DNA of 64,000 nt from assembly GCA_016791265.1 (NCBI GenBank), contig JAEUMY010000022.1, positions 62,001-126,000 of the forward strand, written 5' to 3'. This DNA comes from Betaproteobacteria bacterium (GTDB lineage: Bacteria > Pseudomonadota > Gammaproteobacteria > Burkholderiales > Usitatibacteraceae). A model generated the notes under the pieces. That model had not been told where the DNA came from. It did not search any database and saw only the letters and a program-made list of their open reading frames with translations. Below, piece after piece: positions 47,022 through 58,798 of the stretch. Made by a program: the position numbers and the translations under genes. The stretch's first letter is position 1. Every line of letters begins with the position of its first letter.

Positions 47022-49157
47022 TCAGCCCTGGGTGCTGCTGGGCGCCTCTTCCTTGCGCTCCGCGCGAGCAGGCGGATCGAGCAGCGCCTTCATGGACAAG
47101 CGCACACGCCCCTTGTCGTCGGCCTCAAGAACCTTGACTTTCACGACCTGTCCTTCCTTGAGGTGGTCAGACACGGCGTTTACCCGCTCATGGGCGATTT
47201 GCGAAATGTGCAGCAGGCCGTCCTTGCCGGGCAGGAGCTGAACGATGGCGCCGAAATCCAGAAGCCGAATCACCGGACCCTCGTACACGCGACCGACTTC
47301 AACTTCAGCGACGATGTCCTCAATGCGCTTCTTGGCCAGCGCACCCGCCTCGCCGCTCACGCAGGCGATGCTGATGTTGCCGTCGTCATCGATGTCGATC
47401 TGGGTGCCGGTCTCGCGGGTCAGCGCCTGGATCACACTGCCGCCTTTGCCGATGACTTCGCGGATCTTGTCGGGATTGATCTTCATCTTGATGATCTGCG
47501 GGGCGAACTGCGACAGCTCGCCGCGCGGCGCGGGCATCGCTTGCTTCATCAGGCCGAGAATGTGCATGCGGCCCTCCTTCGCCTGACGCAACGCAACATC
47601 CATGATCTCCTTGGTGATGCCAGTGATCTTGATATCCATTTGCAGCGCCGTCACACCGCGATCGGTGCCCGCCACCTTGAAGTCCATGTCGCCCAGGTGA
47701 TCTTCGTCGCCAAGAATGTCGGTGAGCACAGCGAAGCGGTTGCCCTCTTTGATGAGCCCCATCGCGACACCCGCGACATGCGCCTTGATCGGCACACCGG
47801 CATCCATCAGCGCCAAGCAGCCGCCACACACGGACGCCATGGAGGACGAGCCGTTGGACTCGGTGATCTCTGAGACGACGCGCATGGAGTAGCCAAACTC
47901 CTCCTCGGTCGGCAGCACCGCGATCAGCGCGCGCTTGGCCAGACGACCATGGCCAATTTCACGCCGCTTGGGCGAGCCAACGCGACCGGTTTCGCCGGTT
48001 GAGTAGGGCGGGAAGTTGTAGTGCAGCATGAAGCGGTCGGTGTACTCGCCTTGCAGCGCGTCGATAATCTGCGACTCTTTCAATGTACCGAGCGTCGCAA
48101 CCGCGATCGACTGGGTTTCGCCTCGGGTGAACAACACGGAACCATGAGTGCGCGGCAAGAGCGAGGGACGAATGGCGATCGGGCGCACGGTGCGGGTATC
48201 ACGGCCGTCGATGCGCGGTTCCCCATTGAGTATTTGACCACGGACGATCTTGGCCTCGATGTTGAACAGCAACGAGCTGACGGTGTTCTTGTCCGGCGCG
48301 CCTTCGGCATCCGTGCAAAGCGCGTCGATCACACGTTTCTTGATCTCGGCCAGCTTGTCAGAGCGCAGCGCTTTCGACTTGATCCGGAAGGCTTCGTTGA
48401 GGTCGGCCGCCGCCATCTCGTTGATCTGGTCGATGAGCGCCTGGGGCGGCGCCGGCGGCTCCCAATTCCATGGATCCTTGCCAGCCTCGTCGGCCAGCTC
48501 AAGGATGGCCTTGATGGCCGCTTGTTGCTGTTCATGGCCGAATACGACCGCACCGAGCATCACGTCCTCGGTTAGCTGCTTGGCTTCAGACTCGACCATC
48601 AACACGGCCGATTCGGTGCCCGCCACCACAAGATCAAGCTCTGACGTCTCAAGCTCGGTCTTGGTGGGATTGAGAATGTACTGACCATTTGCGTAGCCGA
48701 CACGGGCTGCACCGATGGGACCATCAAAAGGCACGCCGGACAACGTGACGGCTGCTGACGCACCGATCATCGCCGGAATGTCCGGATCCACTTCGGGGTT
48801 GCAGGAAAGGACGGTCGCGATGACTTGAACTTCGTTGTACAAACCGTCCGGAAAAAGAGGGCGCAAGGGGCGGTCAATCAGACGAGACGTCAGGGTTTCC
48901 TTCTCGGAGGGACGACCCTCGCGCTTGAAAAAGCCGCCCGGAATCTTGCCTGCGGCGAAGGTCTTTTCCTGATAGTCGACCGTTAGCGGGAAGAAGTCCT
49001 GGCCGGCCTTCACATCACGGCGCGCGACGCAGGTCACCAACACAACGGTGTCGTCCATGGTCACCATCACGGCGCCATCCGCCTGCCGGGCGATTTCGCC
49101 TGTCTCAAGCGTCACTGTGTGACGCCCGTACTGAAATGTCTTCTGGATTGCTTTCAT
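47022..49157 (-). CDS. pnp: Polyribonucleotide nucleotidyltransferase
   Basis: The ATG at 49157 ([28 protein letters not shown]) gives 711 residues, the normal length. There are two RNase PH cores with a helical linker, [25 protein letters not shown] of the first and [56 protein letters not shown] of the second, then KH ([25 protein letters not shown]) and S1 ([31 protein letters not shown]) domains. It degrades RNA phosphorolytically. rpsO lies upstream as usual. Confidence 0.97.
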   Translation of the reverse strand: MKAIQKTFQYGRHTVTLETGEIARQADGAVMVTMDDTVVLVTCVARRDVKAGQDFFPLTVDYQEKTFAAGKIPGGFFKREGRPSEKETLTSRLIDRPLRPLFPDGLYNEVQVIATVLSCNPEVDPDIPAMIGASAAVTLSGVPFDGPIGAARVGYANGQYILNPTKTELETSELDLVVAGTESAVLMVESEAKQLTEDVMLGAVVFGHEQQQAAIKAILELADEAGKDPWNWEPPAPPQALIDQINEMAAADLNEAFRIKSKALRSDKLAEIKKRVIDALCTDAEGAPDKNTVSSLLFNIEAKIVRGQILNGEPRIDGRDTRTVRPIAIRPSLLPRTHGSVLFTRGETQSIAVATLGTLKESQIIDALQGEYTDRFMLHYNFPPYSTGETGRVGSPKRREIGHGRLAKRALIAVLPTEEEFGYSMRVVSEITESNGSSSMASVCGGCLALMDAGVPIKAHVAGVAMGLIKEGNRFAVLTDILGDEDHLGDMDFKVAGTDRGVTALQMDIKITGITKEIMDVALRQAKEGRMHILGLMKQAMPAPRGELSQFAPQIIKMKINPDKIREVIGKGGSVIQALTRETGTQIDIDDDGNISIACVSGEAGALAKKRIEDIVAEVEVGRVYEGPVIRLLDFGAIVQLLPGKDGLLHISQIAHERVNAVSDHLKEGQVVKVKVLEADDKGRVRLSMKALLDPPARAERKEEAPSSTQG

Positions 49158-49250
49158 GTGGGAATTCCCTCGATTGGTCTTTACGGTTAAATCGGCGGCC
49201 GTGTAGCGGAGCACGTCAAAGGGTTTGGCACTCGATCTGCGCGCGGCCGA

Positions 49251-49298
49251 AAAACAAAAAGGCCCCGCTGACTTCGGAAACCGAGTGTCAGCGGGGCC
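49251..49298 (-). terminator. Terminator between rpsO and pnp
   Basis: GGCCCCGCTGAC (261-272) pairs with GTCAGCGGGGCC (287-298). On the minus strand TTTTTGTTTTTC follows. It parallels the rpsO terminator of E. coli, so pnp may depend on readthrough or its own promoter. Confidence 0.8.
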
Positions 49299-49313
49299 TG
49301 TGTTCTGCTGGGC

Positions 49314-49586
49314 TTACTTGCGGAGGCCGAGGCGGTCGATCAACTTGCGATAGCTGTCGGAATTCGTGCGCTTCAGATAGTCCAGCATGCTACGACGTTG
49401 GCTCACCAGTTTGAGCAGGCCACGACGGCTGTGGAAATCCTTGACGTTGGCCTTGAAATGCTCCGTGAGCATATTGATGCGAGTGGTCAGCAGCGCGACC
49501 TGCACTTCAGGAGAGCCGGTGTCGCCCTTGGCGCGCTGGTATTGGCCAACGATATCGGCCTTGTTGATGACGGTGGAGGAAGCCAT
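49314..49586 (-). CDS. rpsO: 30S ribosomal protein S15
   Basis: 90 residues with [60 protein letters not shown] and a basic end, the complete S15 family pattern. It binds 16S rRNA in the central domain. It lies between truB and pnp. Confidence 0.97.
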   Translation of the reverse strand: MASSTVINKADIVGQYQRAKGDTGSPEVQVALLTTRINMLTEHFKANVKDFHSRRGLLKLVSQRRSMLDYLKRTNSDSYRKLIDRLGLRK

Positions 49587-49655
49587 GAAATTACCTCAAT
49601 AAATTCAACTTGTTCGCGGTTCAGACAAACGAGAATTGTAACCCGGAAAAATTGC

Positions 49656-50570
49656 TCAAGGCAAGACAAATGACGACATCAAGCGCACAGGCACCAAACG
49701 CGTCCCAGCCATTCCACGCGCAACCTTGGCGACGCCCAGAAATACCTCGTGCGGTCCCCACGCTTGTACTTCGCCCACCGCGTTCACGTCCATTACTTCC
49801 GGGTGCTTTCCATCAAGCAGATCGCGGGCTGCGCGGCTATCCAAGTCAACGCGCGGTAGGTTTGAAAGCATCACGCTTGCGGGCAACAACCGGTGCAGGC
49901 GCTGCTCCGCTGCGACGCGATCAAACCCTTCCAAATCAATGGCCTGGCCGATGCTGAGCACGCCGACCGCCGTGCGCCTCAGCGCCGTGAGGTAGGCGCC
50001 ACACCCCAACGCATGCCCAATGTCTTCAGCCAGCACCCTGACATAAGTGCCCTTGCTGCACCGGACATCCACTCTCAAGGTGTCTCGTTCTGACCAATCC
50101 AGCAACTGGATGGCGTGAATCTGGATGCGCCGAGGCATCCGCGGCACTTCCAATCCCTTCCGCGCCAACTCGTAGAGCGGGACACCCTGCTGCTTTAGCG
50201 CCGAGTGCATCGGAGGTACTTGGTCCTGTTCGCCCAGAAAGGAATGCAGCACGCGCTCGACCTTGGCAGGGTCGCTCGGAAGTGTTGCGCCCGTCGCTGA
50301 CACCTCTCCTTCCGGATCTCCAGTTGTGGAGGTCTGCCCGAGTTTCAGCGTGGCTTCATAGCGCTTGTCCGCCTCCAGGGAGTAGCGAGAAAACTTGCCC
50401 GCTTCTCCGACTGTGATGGGCAGAAGACCGCTGGCGAACGGATCGAGCGTGCCGGTGTGGCCGGCCTTGACGCCCCCGAGCAGTCGCCGAGCACGGCCCA
50501 GCGCGGCGTTCGATGTCCAACCGATGGGCTTGTCCAGCAGCAACACACCGCCCGGAAAGGCGCCGGTCAT
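49656..50570 (-). CDS. truB: tRNA pseudouridine(55) synthase
   Basis: 304 residues beginning MTGAFPGGVLLLDKPIGWTSN. The catalytic Asp is in GHTGTLDPFASGLLP (about residue 43). RRTAVGVLSIGQAIDLE and the C-terminal PUA-like part (HEVFLGVAKV) are present. It converts U55 of tRNAs to pseudouridine. It overlaps rbfA by 4 bp. Confidence 0.95.
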   Translation of the reverse strand: MTGAFPGGVLLLDKPIGWTSNAALGRARRLLGGVKAGHTGTLDPFASGLLPITVGEAGKFSRYSLEADKRYEATLKLGQTSTTGDPEGEVSATGATLPSDPAKVERVLHSFLGEQDQVPPMHSALKQQGVPLYELARKGLEVPRMPRRIQIHAIQLLDWSERDTLRVDVRCSKGTYVRVLAEDIGHALGCGAYLTALRRTAVGVLSIGQAIDLEGFDRVAAEQRLHRLLPASVMLSNLPRVDLDSRAARDLLDGKHPEVMDVNAVGEVQAWGPHEVFLGVAKVARGMAGTRLVPVRLMSSFVLP

Positions 50571-50944
50571 GCCCCGCTGCCGGGATGTTTGGCGTCATCC
50601 GCGAGAGCGTCATCGATCAGCCTCGAAAGACGAACGCCACGATCAATGGATGAGTCAAACTCGAAGTGCAGGGAGGGCACGGTGCGTATGGAAAGCCGCG
50701 CAGCAAGCTGAGACCGCAGGAATCCTGCCGCGCTCTGCAGTCCGTGCGCGCAAGATTGAATCTGCGCGTCATTGCCCAGCGTCGTAAAGAAGACTTTCGC
50801 GTGCGAATTGTCCGCCGCGACCTCGACACCGGTCAGTGTGACCATGTTTACCCTGGGGTCGCGCAGCTCCAGCCTGATCAGCTCTGACAGTTCGCGCTGA
50901 ATCTGATCGGCGATGCGTCGATTGCGCGATGGACTCTTCTGCAC
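50567..50944 (-). CDS. rbfA: Ribosome-binding factor A
   Basis: 125 residues: RNRRIADQIQRELSELIRLELRDPRVNMVTLTGVEVAADNSHAKVFFTTLG, the KH-type RbfA signature, and LRSQLAARLSIRTVPSLHFEFDSSIDRG. It helps 16S rRNA 5'-end maturation and growth in the cold. The start lies 15 bp from the infB stop. Confidence 0.96.
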   Translation of the reverse strand: MQKSPSRNRRIADQIQRELSELIRLELRDPRVNMVTLTGVEVAADNSHAKVFFTTLGNDAQIQSCAHGLQSAAGFLRSQLAARLSIRTVPSLHFEFDSSIDRGVRLSRLIDDALADDAKHPGSGA

Positions 50945-50959
50945 GGCTAACGCCCACGG

Positions 50960-53551
50960 TCAGGCCAGTGTTCTGGCCACTTCAACGACCTCGAACACCT
51001 CGAGCTGATCGCCGACTTCAATGTCGTTGTAGTTCTTGAGCGACAAACCGCATTCGAAACCCGCCTTGACTTCCCGCACATCGTCCTTGAAACGCTTCAA
51101 GGAATCCAGTTCGCCAGTGTGAATCACAACGCCGCCACGAATCAGCCTCACGGCGGAGCTGCGCTTGACTATCCCGTCGAGCACGAAGCAACCGGCAACC
51201 GTGCCAACTTTCGATATCTTGAAGACGTTGCGGATGTCCACGAGGCCCAGAGTGGTTTCCTTCTTTTCCGGCGCCAACATGCCCGACAGCGCCGACTTCA
51301 CATCATCGACCGCCTCATAAATGATATTGTAGTAGCGGACCTGGACGCCGGATGTTTCCAGCAACTTTCTGGCTGCCACGTCAGCGCGAGTATTGAATCC
51401 AATAACGACCGCTTTCGAAGCCAGCGCCAGGTTGACATCTGATTCGGTGATGCCGCCCACGCCGCTATGCACCACATTGACTTTCACTTCGTCAGTGGAG
51501 AGTTTGCCTAGCGCGTGAGCGAGACCTTCATAGGAACCTTGCACGTCGGCCTTGATGATGAGCGCGAGACTCTTCACGTCACCTTCCGCCATTTGCTCGA
51601 ACGCATTTTCAAGTTTCGCGGCCTGTTGCTTGGCGAGTTTCACGTCTCGGAACTTGCCCTGACGGAACAGCGCGATCTCGCGGGCCTTGCGTTCATCGTT
51701 CAGCACCATGACATCTTCGCCAGCAGCAGGCACATCGGCCAACCCCTGGACTTCCACCGGGATGGACGGACCAGCCGAATTCACGTTTGTACCATTCTCG
51801 TCCAGCATCGCACGGACACGACCAAATACCGCGCCAGCCAACAGAATGTCACCCTTCTTCAACGTGCCCGACTTCACCAGCACGGTCGCGACGGGGCCAC
51901 GCCCCTTGTCAAGGCGCGCTTCGATGACCACCCCCTTGGCGGGCGCGTCGTGTGGCGCGCGCAATTCCAGTACCTCGGCCTGCAGAAGAATCGCATCCAG
52001 CAATGCATCAATGCCCTTGCCCGTCTTGGCGGACACCTCCACGAACATCGCGTCTCCGCCGTACTCCTCCGCGACCACCTCGTGCTTCAGCAGTTCCTGT
52101 TTGACGCGGGCGGGATTGGCCTCGGGCTTGTCGATCTTGTTCAGCGCGACAATCAAAGGCACGCCTGCGGCCTTGGCATGTGAGATCGCCTCGATGGTCT
52201 GAGGCATGACACCATCATCGGCTGCCACGACCAGAATCACAAGGTCGGTGACCCTTGAGCCGCGCGCACGCATGGCCGTAAAGGCCTCGTGACCGGGCGT
52301 ATCCAGAAAAGTCACCACGCCTTTGGGAGTCTCCACATGGTAGGCACCGATGTGCTGAGTGATGCCTCCGGCCTCGCCGGAGGCGACACGCGCCCGGCGA
52401 ATACTGTCCAACAGCGAAGTCTTGCCGTGATCGACGTGGCCCATGACCGTGACAACCGGCGGCCGCACCACAGCCTCGCTTTCGTGACCCTGGCTCTCAT
52501 CGAGAAAGGATTCCGGATCATCGGTTTTCGCCTGTTTGGCGACATGCCCCATCTCCTCGACCACGATCATCGCCGTGTCCTGATCGAGAACCTGATTGAT
52601 GGTGACCATGCTACCCATCTTCATCAAGGTCTTGATCACCTCGGCCGCCTTGACCGCCATTTTCTGAGCCAGCTCGCCAACGGTAATGGTCTCCGGGACC
52701 AACACTTCGCGAACAATGGGGTCAGCGGGCGCATTGAATGTAACGCCCGACTCATCATCCCCATGCCGGGCACGGCCGCGAGGGCTTCTCCAGCCCTCGC
52801 GTCCGCCGCTAGCGTCGCCACGCGTCTTGATCGCCCGACGCCGAGCGCTTTCCTCAGCCCACGCAGCGCCGGGTGACTTGACCGGCTTTTTGACCGGTTT
52901 CTTTTCGGTCTTGGCATCACCCACCTTCGCGACCGGCCGGTGCAGCGTGCCTTCAGAGGTCGCTGGGGAGGCCTTTGTTTCTGCGGCCTTCTTCGCAGGC
53001 TCCACACTTTGCTCGCCCTTGGCTTCGACCACGTCGGCCGCCGCCTCAGCCTGCGCTTCTGCGAGAGGCGCCTCAGCCGCCTTCTTGGACTTGCTGACAC
53101 GCTTGGTTGTCTTGGTCTTGGCTTCTTCCGCTTGACGAGCGATTAGCTCGGCCTGGCGCTTGGCCTCTGCGTCGCGCTTGGCGAGCTCCTCGGCATCGAT
53201 CGCTGGCGCCGGAGCGACAGGATCCGGAACCTCCGGCTCGACCGTTTCAGCCGCATCACGCTTGACGAACACACGCTTCTTGCGCACTTCGACTTGAATC
53301 GTGCGCGCTTTGCCGGTTGCATCGGACTTCTTGATTTCCGATGTCTGCTTGCGCGTCAGCGTGATCTTCTTCTTTTCTTCCTTGTGACCATGCAGCTCGC
53401 GAAGGTACTCAAGGAGCTTAGTCTTGTCCTCCTCGGTGACCTTGTCTTCCGCTGCCTTCTTGCGGACACCTGCGGCTTGGAACTGCTCAAGAAGGTCGGT
53501 GACGTCCTTCTTCAGTTCCTTTGCGAATTGCTCAACTGTGGATTGGGCCAT
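50960..53551 (-). CDS. infB: Translation initiation factor IF-2
   Basis: 863 residues. IF2_N motif ([24 protein letters not shown]) at the start, a charged Lys/Ala/Glu linker, then the G domain with [31 protein letters not shown] and [10 protein letters not shown], and C-terminal domains ending [15 protein letters not shown]-terminus and linker resemble betaproteobacterial IF-2. It brings initiator tRNA to the 30S subunit. Confidence 0.97.
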   Translation of the reverse strand: MAQSTVEQFAKELKKDVTDLLEQFQAAGVRKKAAEDKVTEEDKTKLLEYLRELHGHKEEKKKITLTRKQTSEIKKSDATGKARTIQVEVRKKRVFVKRDAAETVEPEVPDPVAPAPAIDAEELAKRDAEAKRQAELIARQAEEAKTKTTKRVSKSKKAAEAPLAEAQAEAAADVVEAKGEQSVEPAKKAAETKASPATSEGTLHRPVAKVGDAKTEKKPVKKPVKSPGAAWAEESARRRAIKTRGDASGGREGWRSPRGRARHGDDESGVTFNAPADPIVREVLVPETITVGELAQKMAVKAAEVIKTLMKMGSMVTINQVLDQDTAMIVVEEMGHVAKQAKTDDPESFLDESQGHESEAVVRPPVVTVMGHVDHGKTSLLDSIRRARVASGEAGGITQHIGAYHVETPKGVVTFLDTPGHEAFTAMRARGSRVTDLVILVVAADDGVMPQTIEAISHAKAAGVPLIVALNKIDKPEANPARVKQELLKHEVVAEEYGGDAMFVEVSAKTGKGIDALLDAILLQAEVLELRAPHDAPAKGVVIEARLDKGRGPVATVLVKSGTLKKGDILLAGAVFGRVRAMLDENGTNVNSAGPSIPVEVQGLADVPAAGEDVMVLNDERKAREIALFRQGKFRDVKLAKQQAAKLENAFEQMAEGDVKSLALIIKADVQGSYEGLAHALGKLSTDEVKVNVVHSGVGGITESDVNLALASKAVVIGFNTRADVAARKLLETSGVQVRYYNIIYEAVDDVKSALSGMLAPEKKETTLGLVDIRNVFKISKVGTVAGCFVLDGIVKRSSAVRLIRGGVVIHTGELDSLKRFKDDVREVKAGFECGLSLKNYNDIEVGDQLEVFEVVEVARTLA

Positions 53552-53615
53552 GCGGGTTGCTTCCGAATCTGTGCAGGTTGTGTGTCAGTGGCGGCATGAA
53601 TCTAACGGCACGCGG

Positions 53616-55142
53616 TCATGCGGATTGCTCCGCGAACCAAGGCGCGCGGGCGGTCATGATGAGCGATTTCGCACGCTCGGCGTCCATGCCTGTCATTTCG
53701 ACAAGTTCGTCGATGGCCAAGTCGGCCAGGTCTTCCATGGTATTGACACCGTTGGAGGCCAGCGACCGCGCCGTCTGACTGTCCATGCCCTCCATGCTGA
53801 GTAGATCGGTCGCTGCCGACTCGATCTTTTCTTCGCTCGCAATCTCGGCATTCAACAATGCATTGCGGGCGCGGCGGCGAAGTTCATTGACGGTGTCTTC
53901 ATCAAAGGCTTCAATTTCCAGCATTTCCTGCAGTGACACGTAGGCGACAGCCTCAAGGTTGGTAAACCCTTCCTCGATAAGAATGTTGGCGACTTCTTCG
54001 TCAACGTCCAGCTTCTCCATGAAGAGCGCCCGAATTGACGACGACTCCGCAGTCTGTTTCTGATCCGCCGCATCCTGCGTCATGATGTTGATTTGCCAGC
54101 CAGTCAACTCGGAAGCCAGTCTGACGTTTTGCCCCAGCCGCCCAATGGCCTGAGCTAGCTGGTCCTCCTCGACCACGACATCCATGCAGTGCTTTTCCTC
54201 GTCCACCAGAATGGAGCTGACCTCGGCAGGCGCGAGCGCATTGATCACGAACTGCGCTGGATCCGCCGACCAGAGAATGATGTCGACGCGCTCGCCCGCC
54301 AGCTCGGAAGTGACCGCCTGAACCCGAGAGCCGCGCATGCCGACACACGTGCCGACCGGATCCACTCGTGCGTCGTTCGACTTGACCGCGATCTTGGCGC
54401 GCAGCCCAGGGTCACGAGCCGCCGACTTGATCTCCAGAATGCCTTCTTCAATTTCGGGCACTTCCAACTCGAAGAGCCGCATGATGAATTGTGGCGCGAC
54501 GCGAGAAAGAATCAACTGCGGACCGCGCACATTGCGATCAATCTTCATCAAGAACGCTCGCACACGATCTCCTACACGGAGATTCTCCTTCGGAATCACT
54601 TGATCGCGGGGGATGCGGGCCTCGATCCGACCGGACTCGACGATCACGTCGCCACGTTCAATGCGTTTGATGGTGCCAGTGACGAGCTCTTCGTCGCGCG
54701 CCAGAAAGTCACTCAGAATCTGCTCGCGCTCGGCATCGCGGATTTTTTGCAGAATGACCTGCTTCGCGGCTTGCGCGCCAATACGGCCGAAGTCCACGCC
54801 TTCGACCTGCTCTTCCTTGACGTCACTCAATGCGAGCGGCGGCTCCATGGCGTCAGCATCAGTCAACGCGATCTGGCTAGCCGGCTCCTCGTGTTCATTA
54901 TCCTCGACCACAGTCCAACGGCGGAACGCTTGGAAGTCACCGGAATTGCGGTCGACTTCGACGCGCACATCGACTTCAATCTTGTCCTTGAACAGCGCGT
55001 TCGCCTGCGCTGAAAGTTGCTGCTCGATGTGCCGCTTGGTCGCCTGCGCCAACGCCAGCTCGAGCGCGATGAATACGACATCTCGCGCCACATTCTTCTC
55101 GCGAGCCAATGCATCGACCAACAACAATATTTCCTTGCTCAT
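53616..55142 (-). CDS. nusA: Transcription termination/antitermination factor NusA
   Basis: Start at 55142 ([40 protein letters not shown]) rather than 55157. The 508 residues contain the N-terminal domain, S1 ([23 protein letters not shown]), two KH domains ([39 protein letters not shown]) and two C-terminal acidic repeats. The N-terminal insert between KRHIE and [13 protein letters not shown] is slightly long. It works in pausing, termination and phage antitermination. Confidence 0.97.
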   Translation of the reverse strand: MSKEILLLVDALAREKNVARDVVFIALELALAQATKRHIEQQLSAQANALFKDKIEVDVRVEVDRNSGDFQAFRRWTVVEDNEHEEPASQIALTDADAMEPPLALSDVKEEQVEGVDFGRIGAQAAKQVILQKIRDAEREQILSDFLARDEELVTGTIKRIERGDVIVESGRIEARIPRDQVIPKENLRVGDRVRAFLMKIDRNVRGPQLILSRVAPQFIMRLFELEVPEIEEGILEIKSAARDPGLRAKIAVKSNDARVDPVGTCVGMRGSRVQAVTSELAGERVDIILWSADPAQFVINALAPAEVSSILVDEEKHCMDVVVEEDQLAQAIGRLGQNVRLASELTGWQINIMTQDAADQKQTAESSSIRALFMEKLDVDEEVANILIEEGFTNLEAVAYVSLQEMLEIEAFDEDTVNELRRRARNALLNAEIASEEKIESAATDLLSMEGMDSQTARSLASNGVNTMEDLADLAIDELVEMTGMDAERAKSLIMTARAPWFAEQSA

Positions 55143-55158
55143 TTGCCGCTTCTCCAAT

Positions 55159-55605
55159 CTATAGCTCGGGTTCCAGCCGGGCTTTTTCGATCTGTCCCAG
55201 TTCCACCACCACGTGTGACTCGGGATGCTGCGAATCGATCACCGAGAAGTGGATCACTCCGTTCGAATCGACGGTGTCAATCCGTCCCGTAAAGCGCTTC
55301 CTGCCCGCGACCACGACCGCCAGCTTGACCTTGGCCAATTGCCCCCGCCAGCGCTGAAAGTCGGCGAGTGTTCTAAGTGGGCGATCAAGTCCCGGCGAAG
55401 AGACCTCGAGTCGGTCATATTCCACACCCTCAACCGCGAACATTCGCGTGAGATGGTTGCTCACCCGAACGCAGTCCTCGACCTTGATGCCGTCTGGTTG
55501 ATCAATGAAAAGGCGTAACAGCCCTTGCCGCCCCCATTCGATATCCACCAATTCATAACCCAGCGCCGCCAACACGGGTCGCAGTGATTCAATTGAAGCC
55601 TTCAC
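55159..55605 (-). CDS. rimP: Ribosome maturation factor RimP
   Basis: 148 residues: [46 protein letters not shown] and [15 protein letters not shown], the RimP family motifs. The reading frame lies 16 bp from nusA. It helps 30S assembly and begins the operon. Confidence 0.95.
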   Translation of the reverse strand: MKASIESLRPVLAALGYELVDIEWGRQGLLRLFIDQPDGIKVEDCVRVSNHLTRMFAVEGVEYDRLEVSSPGLDRPLRTLADFQRWRGQLAKVKLAVVVAGRKRFTGRIDTVDSNGVIHFSVIDSQHPESHVVVELGQIEKARLEPEL

Positions 55606-55630
55606 AACGCCGTCATCCCATCCGCTGAAA

Positions 55631-55732
55631 CATCAACGCAAACAAAAAACATCGACGCAAACAAAAAATGGGCGCGAGGCCCATTTCATTTAACAGACTG
55701 AAAGTATAGCAAGATTTCAGCGCCAAGCACAA
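55631..55732 (-). promoter_or_regulatory. Leader of the rimP operon: promoter, hairpin and tandem 19-mer
   Basis: On the minus strand: weak -35 TTGTGC (55727-55732), -10 TATACT (55703-55708), then a hairpin AAATGGGC/GCCCATTT (55666-55686) followed by TTTTTTGTTT, then two tandem 19-bp repeats (55631-55649 and 55650-55668, one mismatch). The hairpin and U-run look like an attenuator before rimP. The rest of 55733-55960, upstream of the TonB receptor, holds nothing certain. Confidence 0.5.
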
Positions 55733-55960
55733 TCAGAGTCTACCGGCCTTGAAGGAGCTGGCCTGCCGGCTCGGCCGCCGGCCCTATCCAGCGCTGATCG
55801 ACGCCACACTACGGCGAAATGCATCAAGTTACGCACTGTTGCGCATTAGCAACACATGGCAACATTCGGTTGCGACCGCATCAAACTGGCAGGTATTCTC
55901 CACAAGTTGCGAAGCAATCTGTGTCAATTTTTCTTGAACACCACTGAGAGGGGTAAGTTA

Positions 55961-58717
55961 ATGAAAGCAAAGAAGAAAATGCTGCCACAAGCGGTATTGG
56001 GCGTGATCGGTGTCGCCTTGATCGCATCGCCCGCCTTTGCCCAGCAAGGCAAGGTCGAGAAGATCGAAGTGACGGGTACCAACATTAAGCGCGTCGATAC
56101 GGAGACCGCTGCCCCGATCCAGATCATCACTGCCGACGAGATCAAGCGCTCGGGAAAACAAACCGTCACCGAGCTGCTGCGTGAACTGCCAATCAACGCT
56201 GCGGGTGGCCTGACCGAACTGAGCGGCTCCGGTAGCTTTTCCGCAGGTGCCGCAACGGCTTCACTGCGCGGCTTGGGTTCGACTGCGACGCTCGTTCTCT
56301 TGAACGGCCGCCGCATTGCGCCCTATGGTTTGGCTGACCCGAACTTTGGACAGAGCGGCGTGGTGAACCTGAACTCCATCCCGCTGAACACGATTGAGCG
56401 CATTGAGATTCTGAAAGACGGCGCATCCGCCATCTATGGCTCTGAAGCCATCGCAGGTGTGATCAATATCATCCTCAAAAAGGACTATCGCGGCGCGCAA
56501 CTGGATCTGTCCGCATTCCGCAATTTCGACAATGTGTGGAAGAACCAGACCGTATCCGGCTCATTCGGCATCGGCGATCTGGGCAAAGACCGCTACAACG
56601 TCTTCGGCAACTTTGAAATCTTCCAGCAAGACCCGGTCTTCTTCAAGCAGATCGACAGCTACCTGAACCGCGACTCCTACCGCAATGTGTATGGCACGGG
56701 TCTGCCGTTCACCAGCGCATTTTCGCCGTTCCTGACCTACGTCACGCTGCAGTCCATCAACAACGTCACCACCGCGGTCGGCGTGCCCGGTGCCGGCTGC
56801 CCGGCAGATCTGGTTCGTCCTTGGAACTTCCAGGGCTTCAATCTGATCGGCTTGACACCCGGCGCGGGCAGCGTCTGCGCCTACGACGTGGTTTCCAATG
56901 GCCTCATCTCACCGGATATCGAACGCAGCAGCTTCTTCCTGCGTGGCACGTTCGATATGACGGCGAACTCCTCTCTCTATGCTGAGGCAAGCCTGGTCAA
57001 GCAGGACACGTACTTCCAGGGCTTCCCGCGCACAGTGGGCTTTGGTACCGGTGGCACGTTCAACCCGTCAACGGGTGCCCTGAACGCAGCACCCCAGTTG
57101 CTGCCTGTCGGCCACCCGAACAACCCGTACAGCGTCGCTGTGCGTTTCCGTGGCCGCATGGACTCAGTGGGACGTCAGGACAACGCGACGGAAAGCGAAA
57201 CACTGCGCACACTGGTCGGCTTCAAGACTGTTCTGGGCAAGTTCGATATTGATTCGTCCTTCCTGTACAACAAGTCCGAGATCGACAACTTCAACTACAA
57301 CGAACTGCGCTACTCACAGTTGGTCGCAGGTATCAACGGCAACGGCTTCAACTTTGCCAACCCGACGGGTGGTACGGTCACGCCTGACTCGTTGCGAATC
57401 AACGCGCGCGACAAGGCCGAGTCAGAGTTCTCGATTTTCGACATCAAGGCATCTGGCGAAGTCGGCACGCTGCCCGGCGGCCCGATCGGCATGGCGTCTG
57501 GCTTTGAGTATCGTCGCGAAGAACGGACCGTGACTCCGCAGGAAGAGAAGACTCGCGGCGAAGTCTTCGGCCGTGGTGTCGCGACGGTGAATGGCTCGCG
57601 CAACGTCACGACCTTCTTCGCGGAAATGGCGCTGCCCATCACCAAGACCGTCGAGATGCAGTTGGCTGCCCGCTACGACCGCTACTCCGACTATGGCAGC
57701 TCCTTCACGCCGAAAATCGCGGCGTCCTGGGCCATGACGCCGAAGATCAAGTGGCGAGCCAGCTACGCCAGCGGCTTCCGCGCGCCGTCGCTCGTGGAAA
57801 TCACCCGTTCGGCCACGTCGGGCTTCTTCAACGGCGTGGATGATCCGCGTCGCTGCTCGCGTCCAACGATCACGATCGGTTGCGGCCTGTCGATCCCGGG
57901 CCTCATCGTCGCAAACCCGCTGGTGCGTCCGGAAAAAGCCATGTCGTACACAACAGGTATCGTTCTTGAGCCGACGGACAATACCAACCTCAGCGTCGAC
58001 TATTACTCGATCTCGCGTCGTAACGAGATCACGTTCCTTTCGCTGAACGAAATCCTGTTGAACGAAGGCTCGACCGATCCGCGTTACGCCAACCGAGTGG
58101 TCCGTGATCCGACCAACACCAGCACACAGGTGCCCAACGATCCGGGCGCAATTCTGTTCGTCAGCACCGGCTACGACAACCTGGGTGAAACCCGTGTCAA
58201 GGGTATCGATATTGATGCACGCGTTCGCCTGGCCTTGGGTAGCTGGGGCAAGTTGACCAGCCGCCTGCTGTTCTCCCACTACATTGACCAACGTGGATCT
58301 GGCGCGCCGGGTGCTCGCCTGACGAGCTTCGGTGGCTTCCGCAACGCTCCGGAAAACCGTGCTCAGTGGCTGAACTCCTGGGAGACGGGCAATTGGGTCA
58401 ACACGCTCAACGTCAATTGGCTCGACGGTTACAAGCCGTTCAGCAACCCGGAAGTCAATACCGGTGGCGCGCTGGCCGCCATCCAGACTTGCGCGAACCC
58501 GAACGGCACCTACCTCGGCATCTGCCGCGTGAAGGAGTACGTGACGGTTGACGTGGGCTCGTCCTATCGCGGTTTCAAGAAGCTGACGCTGACGGGCACC
58601 ATCCGCAACGTCGCCAACTCGAAGCCGTCGGATGACCCGCTGGCCCGTCCGTACAACATCATTTGGTATCAGCCGTGGGGTCGCAACTTCGTGCTCAACG
58701 CTCGTTACGAGTTCTGA
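55961..58717 (+). CDS. TonB-dependent outer-membrane receptor
   Basis: The ATG at 55961 has GAGAGGGG upstream and opens a signal peptide ending SPAFA. The 918 residues contain a plug domain (EKIEVTGTNIKRVDTETAAPIQIITADEIKRSG; ASAIYGSEAIAGVINIILKK) and a 22-strand barrel ending in a C-terminal Phe (RNFVLNARYEF). It imports a substrate with TonB energy, and no substrate is evident. It is followed by a terminator and the hydroxylase cluster. Confidence 0.93.
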   Translation: MKAKKKMLPQAVLGVIGVALIASPAFAQQGKVEKIEVTGTNIKRVDTETAAPIQIITADEIKRSGKQTVTELLRELPINAAGGLTELSGSGSFSAGAATASLRGLGSTATLVLLNGRRIAPYGLADPNFGQSGVVNLNSIPLNTIERIEILKDGASAIYGSEAIAGVINIILKKDYRGAQLDLSAFRNFDNVWKNQTVSGSFGIGDLGKDRYNVFGNFEIFQQDPVFFKQIDSYLNRDSYRNVYGTGLPFTSAFSPFLTYVTLQSINNVTTAVGVPGAGCPADLVRPWNFQGFNLIGLTPGAGSVCAYDVVSNGLISPDIERSSFFLRGTFDMTANSSLYAEASLVKQDTYFQGFPRTVGFGTGGTFNPSTGALNAAPQLLPVGHPNNPYSVAVRFRGRMDSVGRQDNATESETLRTLVGFKTVLGKFDIDSSFLYNKSEIDNFNYNELRYSQLVAGINGNGFNFANPTGGTVTPDSLRINARDKAESEFSIFDIKASGEVGTLPGGPIGMASGFEYRREERTVTPQEEKTRGEVFGRGVATVNGSRNVTTFFAEMALPITKTVEMQLAARYDRYSDYGSSFTPKIAASWAMTPKIKWRASYASGFRAPSLVEITRSATSGFFNGVDDPRRCSRPTITIGCGLSIPGLIVANPLVRPEKAMSYTTGIVLEPTDNTNLSVDYYSISRRNEITFLSLNEILLNEGSTDPRYANRVVRDPTNTSTQVPNDPGAILFVSTGYDNLGETRVKGIDIDARVRLALGSWGKLTSRLLFSHYIDQRGSGAPGARLTSFGGFRNAPENRAQWLNSWETGNWVNTLNVNWLDGYKPFSNPEVNTGGALAAIQTCANPNGTYLGICRVKEYVTVDVGSSYRGFKKLTLTGTIRNVANSKPSDDPLARPYNIIWYQPWGRNFVLNARYEF

Positions 58718-58732
58718 TCACGTCTCACCGGA

Positions 58733-58756
58733 AAATGGGGGCTTCGGCCCCCATTT
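58733..58756 (+). terminator. Terminator after the TonB receptor
   Basis: AAATGGGGGC and GCCCCCATTT form a 10-bp stem with tetraloop TTCG, followed by CCATTTG. It may act in both directions. Confidence 0.7.
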
Positions 58757-58798
58757 CCATTTGTAGCGCCCGCTCCTTGCAGGCATATTGTCGGGCTC

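Noticed and set aside
47163..47873. Large plus-strand frames opposite pnp, infB and nusA
   Set aside because: They are antisense shadows of conserved genes in GC-rich DNA, with no ribosome sites or family signals.
55749..55937. Short plus-strand frame before the TonB receptor
   Set aside because: It lies in a promoter-bearing gap, has no ribosome site and its composition is not protein-like.
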